Below the pieces are notes generated by a model. That model worked only from the letters and a program-made list of their open reading frames with translations, was not told the DNA's origin and did not search any database. This document shows, piece by piece, positions 58,905 through 64,000 of a stretch of 64,000 nt of DNA. The translations under genes and the position numbers were made by a program. The stretch lies in assembly GCA_026874595.1 (NCBI GenBank), contig CM049312.1:73628429-73692428 (forward strand). The letters are read 5' to 3'. The DNA is from Sipunculus nudus (taxonomy: Eukaryota; Annelida; Sipuncula; Golfingiida; Sipunculidae). Positions within the stretch are counted from its first letter, which is position 1. The number at the start of each line of letters is the position of its first letter.

Positions 58905-59440
58905 TTAACGTGAAACCGGGTACGAACGGCTTTCGCGTCTGTAGCTTCTTTCCAGTATGCAGCCAAAGATATTCGATGGACTAATCTTTCTGATTTGTTT
59001 TGGCATGGATTGTTCACGCATCCCCTGCGCTCGCTTACGTTTCATTGCCCGGGCTTTTACTGCCGAACTAATTTCGGGAGTCGACTCAATCATGTGCGCC
59101 TCTCCTATCTCGATTTTAGTGCTTCGATCCTGCTCTATCATGTTTGCACTTACGCCCTTAATATTCCCGATGATTAAATCGTACAATGGATTCTCTATCA
59201 CGGCGGCTTCGAATCCGTGGTAAACGGGGCATTCTACATTAATAACCGCTATCGGTTACTCCTCACGCAACCCGTTCAACATCATGCAGCTAACCTGCTT
59301 ACCGGTATACTGTTGGGCCGGAACCAAACTCTTTCTTACTGCGACACAGGTACATCCGGTGTCTTGCAACACAGTAACATTCCCACACCCGTTAACAACG
59401 CCCCGACACGTCGGCAATGCGAGCTCATCACCAGTCTGAG
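58905..59440 (-). pseudogene. Aspartic protease and linker of the Gmr1-like element
   Basis: An LQDTGCTCVAVRKSL block holds the catalytic DTG near 59352, and NPLYDLIIGNIKG near 59160-59198 is the conserved protease end. One in-frame TAA lies between them (after GLREE). A basic linker follows and leads into the integrase. A retroviral-type protease of this kind cuts the gag-pol polyprotein. Confidence 0.85.
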
Positions 59441-60025
59441 CTACGCCTCCATTGACTGGTCCGTACAGTTTTCGGAACTCTGGGTTACATCGGCCCTAAT
59501 CCCATCGCAAGGGCGTGTATCACTTATTGTGCTTACCGATTCGGTGTCTGCCCTAAGCGGAGCTACATTGCGCGTATGTACCATGGCTTGTGTTGCGTCC
59601 TTATGATTTTGACCTACATCGGGCTTTTTACTCTGACCTACACCGGACATTCTACAATCCGCTTCCTTGTGGCCTACTCCGCCACATTGAAAACATCGCA
59701 TTGGGCTGCGAACGCATGTTTTTGCACTTTTCTTTACGTTTCGCACAAAACTATGCACCCCATTTGCATCGGTGGTATGTTCTGCTAACACGGCCATTTC
59801 ACTGATCGAGCCATACTTCTTTTCCTTTAAGAAGACCACTAGCTCCTTGCTGCAGCAATTAACAAATTAGCAGCAAAACCAGTAAGTCCCTGAGGGCATC
59901 AAAATCCCTTTCTGTTCCTGACAATTCAATTAAATTGTCCAGGAATCCACTAAGCCTAACAGCAAACTGAGTAGGCGTTTCGCCACGCTCGAGCATACTC
60001 GACCTAAATAATCCGCGGTACCCAT
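59441..60025 (-). pseudogene. Gag: capsid C-terminus and CCHC zinc knuckle
   Basis: The upstream part encodes RSSMLERGETPTQFAVRLSG and DFDALRDLLVL, a capsid C-terminal fold of the kind from which the vertebrate SCAN domain is thought to derive (published for Gmr1-like gag). A stop and a frame change follow. The 132-codon frame at 59441-59839 then gives CFQCGGVGHKEADCR, an intact C-x2-C-x4-H-x4-C nucleic-acid-binding knuckle, and a Ser/Thr-rich tail. The 5' limit is uncertain. Confidence 0.85.
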
Positions 60026-60954
60026 CCTTTTATCATCCTATGTCCCTTCATTAGGGAAACATCAGCTCAGACAACAGCTAAAAAAGTACCCAGGGCTCTG
60101 CCTTTTGACATAGTACTTGGGTGGAATGCCCACCTATCTCGCGGATATTCTTGGCTCACTGCCAATCTCTCATATTTATGATCAACTTTGAAACCAGGAC
60201 AGACAAGAGGTTCAGAGACTTGTGATATTGGATCATGAGATAAATCTGGCGATAAAGATCATTTCAGTAACCTTAGTTTCATTTATAAAACATATTATAA
60301 TATATCTTTAATGTATGAAAACCTTAATTTACACCGTAAAATTTAGGCTCTTCAGCTAATTCAGAACTAGAGATGCAAAACAAAAAGAACAACTGAAAAG
60401 AATATTATTATAAGTTAGACCTTGTGTATTGATATTAGATTGTACAACTGACCTATGAGTTTGAAGTAAATATGATATTATATTTAAATTCCGTTTCATA
60501 TAGAAATATGAAAAATAATGTACATGGTGAAATTCTATAAATCTCTCTTCTTTAATTAATTCCACCTACAACCTAAGCTGTACAACGTCAATGATATTGT
60601 CTACCTTGATAAAAAAAAGGGACCAAACTGAGATAATTCACAAAATTAGCAGTCTGTAATCAGTGTCGCCACCAACATCCAAGGATGAGAGTCAATAGAT
60701 ACCTGCTGCATTATCATTTCTTTATTTTTACCGGAAATGACTTCCTCGTGCTTTAATTGAACATTTTTAAAAGCTTTGACAAAGGAGGAATTATTTCTTT
60801 ATTTATTAATTAGCCACAGGCTGTTCATGGCAGATTATTTTGTCGTTTGAATTTGTAATTCATCTATCAGTAGATAAGGGAGTTTTCGGCGCAAGACAAT
60901 CTCATAATCGTCCCACAGAACAAAATAAAACTGATTATTGATATTGGTGTTTCT
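60026..60954. other. Unassigned AT-rich DNA
   Basis: No gene or clear LTR is recognised upstream of the gag remnant. Confidence 0.5.
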
Positions 60955-61830
60955 AAAGAAGCTACCGGTTTCCGCTGCCTGGTCTGACCGTTTATGATAC
61001 ACTTAGACACCAGGTGGTGGTCTCTCAAGCTGAAAAAAAATTGTGTATATGATGTGAATAGCAGCCAACCAAAGGCCAGTTAACAAACACTTCAGAGTTA
61101 TCATGGCCCGCCTAGAGCTGCGCTTCAAGCGCCGCTTGATGTCAATTTTATGGTTACTCTTAGTAAAGAACAGTCTAATTTTAATTGCTCCCTATGTGCT
61201 CTCGCATCATCGACCGATTCGATTATGACATTACGACTATGTTAGCGTAGCTTTGCATCAGTTGTCAGCAAAACTGAAACCAGCCAGCGAGTTCTGCAAG
61301 AAACCGATATGGTTACAGTTCGTTTGAATTAAAGCTCACCAGCCGGGCATCCTATGAGCACAAGGATCTGTGCAAACCAGGTGTTGTGCCATTCTCTCTG
61401 AGCCTGTGGCCTGTTCAAACGGTTGCCGAAGAGATGAGCTGTCACTCAAAACGAAATGAACGTGTATTTCTCGCTTGGCTGGTAAACCGATTTGCTTGCA
61501 ACAAGTCCTGATAATTATGTAGATTCATTATCGAATCAGTTGTGTGTCGCTTATCGGGCATTGTTTAAACGCAGGAACTCAAATATTAATGGAATAAGTT
61601 TGTTGTCAAGCTTTTATATTTACACATTTATATTTGCTATTTATTAATCATGTAACCATTTCTGCCAATCATAGAGGTCTTGTCGTCAAGCACCGGGTCT
61701 CATCTGATTGGACCAAAATACAGTGCTCCCCTCTGGTGTAGCATTTCAGGATACGACGTCAAAACAAACAGCGCTTACGATATAAGTAGTAGGCCTATAG
61801 GTAAAGCGCTGTGTAAAGAGCGTAGGGCTT
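60955..61830. repeat. Inverted relative of the nested 681-bp element
   Basis: Reverse-complement matches to 57305-57985 run in order from TTTCTAAAGAAGC, GACCGTTTATGATA.A.TTAGACACCAG, GCGCTTCAAGCGCCGC, CTCGCATCATCGACCGATTC and AATACAGTGCTCCCCTCTGG to GGTAAAGCGCTGTGTAAAGA. It is longer (about 870 bp) because of several indels, and is clearly diverged, so the two are separate old insertions of one family. Confidence 0.85.
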
Positions 61831-63004
61831 TCTATAGTATTTGCTAGATAAATCGTATACCATTAATTGCATTCAACCTTACTTTGGGTTTTCAGTGTGT
61901 ATGTATGTGAATACATCTATATTTGCCGATATGCATTCATCAATTTTTAGGTTCGAATGTTCAGAAAATCAATTTTTATTATATAATAATTCACGACACC
62001 GACAACAAATTTTCGGGTGGGGGTCATTTTATTAAACTATTCTAACTCATTGCCATTATCGTTTAGCCTATATTAATATGAGTTTTGGCGCAGAAGACTT
62101 CAGCTACTCCGGAGATCTTTGATAACAGAACTGACGTTTGAACAATCTAAAATAATCAGATCAGTTTTCATAATTTGCTATTGATCAAATTTGAATGTTT
62201 TCCCAATGATACAATTCTTAAAACTTTTCCATTAAATTCATACTCAAATGGTTCCTCTCAAAATCTATTCATTATAATATAAAGTCTACAGTATTAGTTC
62301 TGGTTTAGCTACTGATAAGTGGGATTTCTGCTTGCACAAGTTAGTAAGTCAACATAGTTGGTGCCACCTATAGCTCAGATCATATAGCAGTCGAATAATT
62401 GATAATTATATGATGCTGATGGCAATATGATGCTGTTTGCAGCTGCATACCTGACACATTTTTTAATATACTTGAAATTACATATGCAAACTCATACAAA
62501 AGTTACATGTGCGATCGAACATATTAGAATTCTGTAAAGTTGACACTTTATTATTTTATTATAATGAATTATTTTGACTCAAATTATGCTCATTTATCCA
62601 GCATCTCCCCCGTGCCCCCCCTACTAAAACAATTACCCAAGTATCGGTTGGCTCGATATCCCTGTCAAAGGTTAAGGTAATAGACCTTTTGCACGAGCAT
62701 ACGCACTGCGCATGTTTGAGCAGGGTTTGGGTCTGTAGGGTTCGGTCAATGAAATCCGCATGTAAACAAACAGGCGAGACAATGCTATCTAGTATTTAGG
62801 TGTCTACTATTTATAAATACCAGGCAGAATGCAACTATATTGTAGCTACATGTTTTATGATAATTATCCAAAATTTCCCAAGGCTGACAGCGGGCCAACC
62901 AACATATTTTTTCACACCTGATAAGTGTGCAAACAAAATCCGCAAATAAAAAACTTAAGACACAAAAACAAGGTTGATTCTTGTGGCTCCTGGACTATAA
63001 CCCC
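61831..63004. other. Unassigned AT-rich DNA
   Basis: No gene or clear repeat is recognised. Confidence 0.5.
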
Positions 63005-63110
63005 TTTCTGGTGATCAAGAGAAAAGGTTGCCCTAACCAGATGACGGAACGGGTTGCCTTTCAAATTGGTTTAACGTGGAAAAGTAGAGATTGTGTGGTT
63101 TTGATGGGGC
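63005..63110 (+). repeat. Leader segment of the 25-bp minisatellite, copy 2
   Basis: GAGAAAAGGTTGCC...ACGGGTTGCCTTT...AACGTGGAAAAGTAGAGATT matches 53670-53785. It is followed by ~200 bp without counterpart in copy 1, then the array. Confidence 0.8.
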
Positions 63111-63299
63111 ACCCAACGTATCGGCACCCTGGCACACAACAAATCACGAGTCAGCGGCTAAACAACAGGAGTATTTTAAAAGAAAATAAAAGGTACAGAG
63201 TTCAAATTCACTTTCCAGATGGGGTTCCTAGCCTGTTATGTGTCACTAGATACACTGGTACATACGCTAGGTAACACTTTACTCTAACTGTCTCTATAT

Positions 63300-63862
63300 C
63301 TACTGGACTAGTGATACTATACCCCGGCTGGTGGAACCTCACTGGACCCCGGCTAGTGTCATCTCTCTTGACACCCGCTGGCAGAACATCACTGGACACA
63401 GGGTGGCAGCATCTCACTAGACACCTGCTGGCAGCACCTCACTAGACATCCGCTGGCAGCACCTTATTTGAAACAGGCTGGCAGCACCTCAATGGACGTA
63501 AGCTGATATCACCTCTCTGGACACAGGCTGGCAGCACCTAAATGGACGCTAGGCTGGCAGCACCTCGGCGGGCGCACTCTGGCAGCAACTCACTGGACGC
63601 AGGCTGAGAGCATCTGACATGACACAGGCTAGCAGCTCCTCATTGGACGCAGGCTGATATCACCTCACTGGACGCAGGCTGGCAGCACTTAACTGGACAC
63701 CGGCTGGCAGCATCTCTCTGGACGCTGGCTACCACCACCTCACTGGACGCAGGCTAACACCACCTTACTGAACACAGGCTGGCAGCACCTCAATCGACAC
63801 CAGCTTGCAGCACCTCACTGGACGCAGGGTAGCGGCGACTCTCTGGACTCCCGCAGACGGCA
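63300..63862 (+). repeat. 25-bp minisatellite, second array, about 22 units
   Basis: Same unit as 53786-55550 (CACCTCACTGGACAC.GGCTG followed by GCAG). It begins with GGACTAGTGATACTATACCC, matching GGGCTAGTGATACTGGACCC at about 54070 in the first array. GGACGCAGGCTG variants dominate here, whereas GGACACCCGCTG variants dominate the first array. Confidence 0.93.
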
Positions 63863-64000
63863 CTTCTGGTCTCTGCAGGCTCCACAACTGTGTCTCCTTG
63901 AATACTGTGTATGGCCTTTCTTAAATACCCTTCTATCTTGGAGGCTCATTTATATTTATAAGACTAAAACAAAGCCTCGCCTGCTTTTCCTACCATGGCC
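63863..64000. other. Unassigned end of window
   Basis: Nothing is recognised. Confidence 0.4.

Larger units (their letters stand above)
56101..60025 (-). mobile_element. Decayed Gmr1-like Ty3/gypsy LTR retrotransposon
   Basis: Read on the minus strand, parts appear in the order capsid/zinc knuckle, DTG protease, integrase, reverse transcriptase. In ordinary Ty3/gypsy elements integrase comes last; integrase before reverse transcriptase, with gypsy-type domain sequences, defines the Gmr1-like clade first described from deuterostomes. The copy has frameshifts, in-frame stops, a deletion in the integrase core, a nested 681-bp insertion and no RNase H region. LTRs were not identified. Confidence 0.85.

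Noticed and set aside
57305-61830. One large foldback transposon with ~0.7-kb inverted arms enclosing gag, protease and integrase
   Set aside because: The integrase and reverse transcriptase continue outside the left arm, and that arm alone is flanked by a 7-bp direct repeat, so two separate insertions fit better.
1-64000. tRNA, rRNA or other structured RNA genes
   Set aside because: I looked for B-box and anticodon-arm patterns and rRNA cores by eye and saw none; a covariance-model scan would be needed to exclude small RNAs.

Overview
This is animal (metazoan) nuclear DNA: AT-rich, intron-rich and repeat-dense. It has symmetric phase-1 exons for extracellular modules, a C2H2 zinc-finger gene behind a 5' intron, non-LTR and LTR retrotransposon pieces, and many short non-autonomous elements. 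Several repeats begin with a CCCATGGG start and end with a GACGGACGG tract followed by CAGCTGAGCTAAAA. I associate that style with mollusc, especially bivalve, genomes; this is recognition from memory, not a database result, and a lancelet or other marine invertebrate is not excluded.

Layout. 0.6-1.8 kb is a 43-bp minisatellite with a 430-bp higher-order period. 2-15 kb is a mosaic of dispersed repeats, with a 278-bp tandem array at 5.0-6.2 kb marked by the palindrome GGTGGCGCCACC. A C2H2 zinc-finger gene (14 fingers, minus strand) lies at 17.8-19.6 kb, and a ~340-bp tandem array at 19.6-21.1 kb lies upstream of it. 21.5-23.9 kb looks like one composite element carrying repeats with perfect AGGTCAAAGGTCA (DR1) sites. 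A small hAT-like MITE lies at 25.5 kb and a complete ~0.7-kb terminal-signature element at 27.2-27.9 kb. A CRE-rich candidate promoter with a splice donor lies at 28.3-28.5 kb.

28.6-38.25 kb is three tandem copies of a ~1.59-kb unit. The third copy is split by a 4849-bp insertion (32237-37085) with a perfect 9-bp target duplication, imperfect inverted ends and clustered CACGATATCGTG-type hairpins: a Mutator-like element or something new. 42.6-45.1 kb is a ~146-bp tandem array of the same family as the DR1 array. 47.6-49.3 kb is a 5'-truncated LINE with its reverse transcriptase open.

50.4-53.4 kb holds six consecutive exons (plus strand) of a secreted or membrane protein with one MAM domain and three thrombospondin type-1 repeats; all inferred introns are phase 1. 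53.7-55.6 kb and 63.0-63.9 kb are two arrays of the same 25-bp minisatellite behind the same ~110-bp leader, so the minisatellite travels as cargo. 56.1-60.0 kb is a decayed Ty3/gypsy retrotransposon (minus strand) in the order gag-protease-integrase-reverse transcriptase, the unusual order that defines the Gmr1-like clade. A ~680-bp element is nested in its integrase, and an inverted relative of that element lies at 60.95-61.83 kb.

The two host genes with solid evidence are the zinc-finger gene and the MAM-TSP1 gene, and nothing seen links their functions. The rest of the window is mobile or tandem DNA or unassigned sequence.
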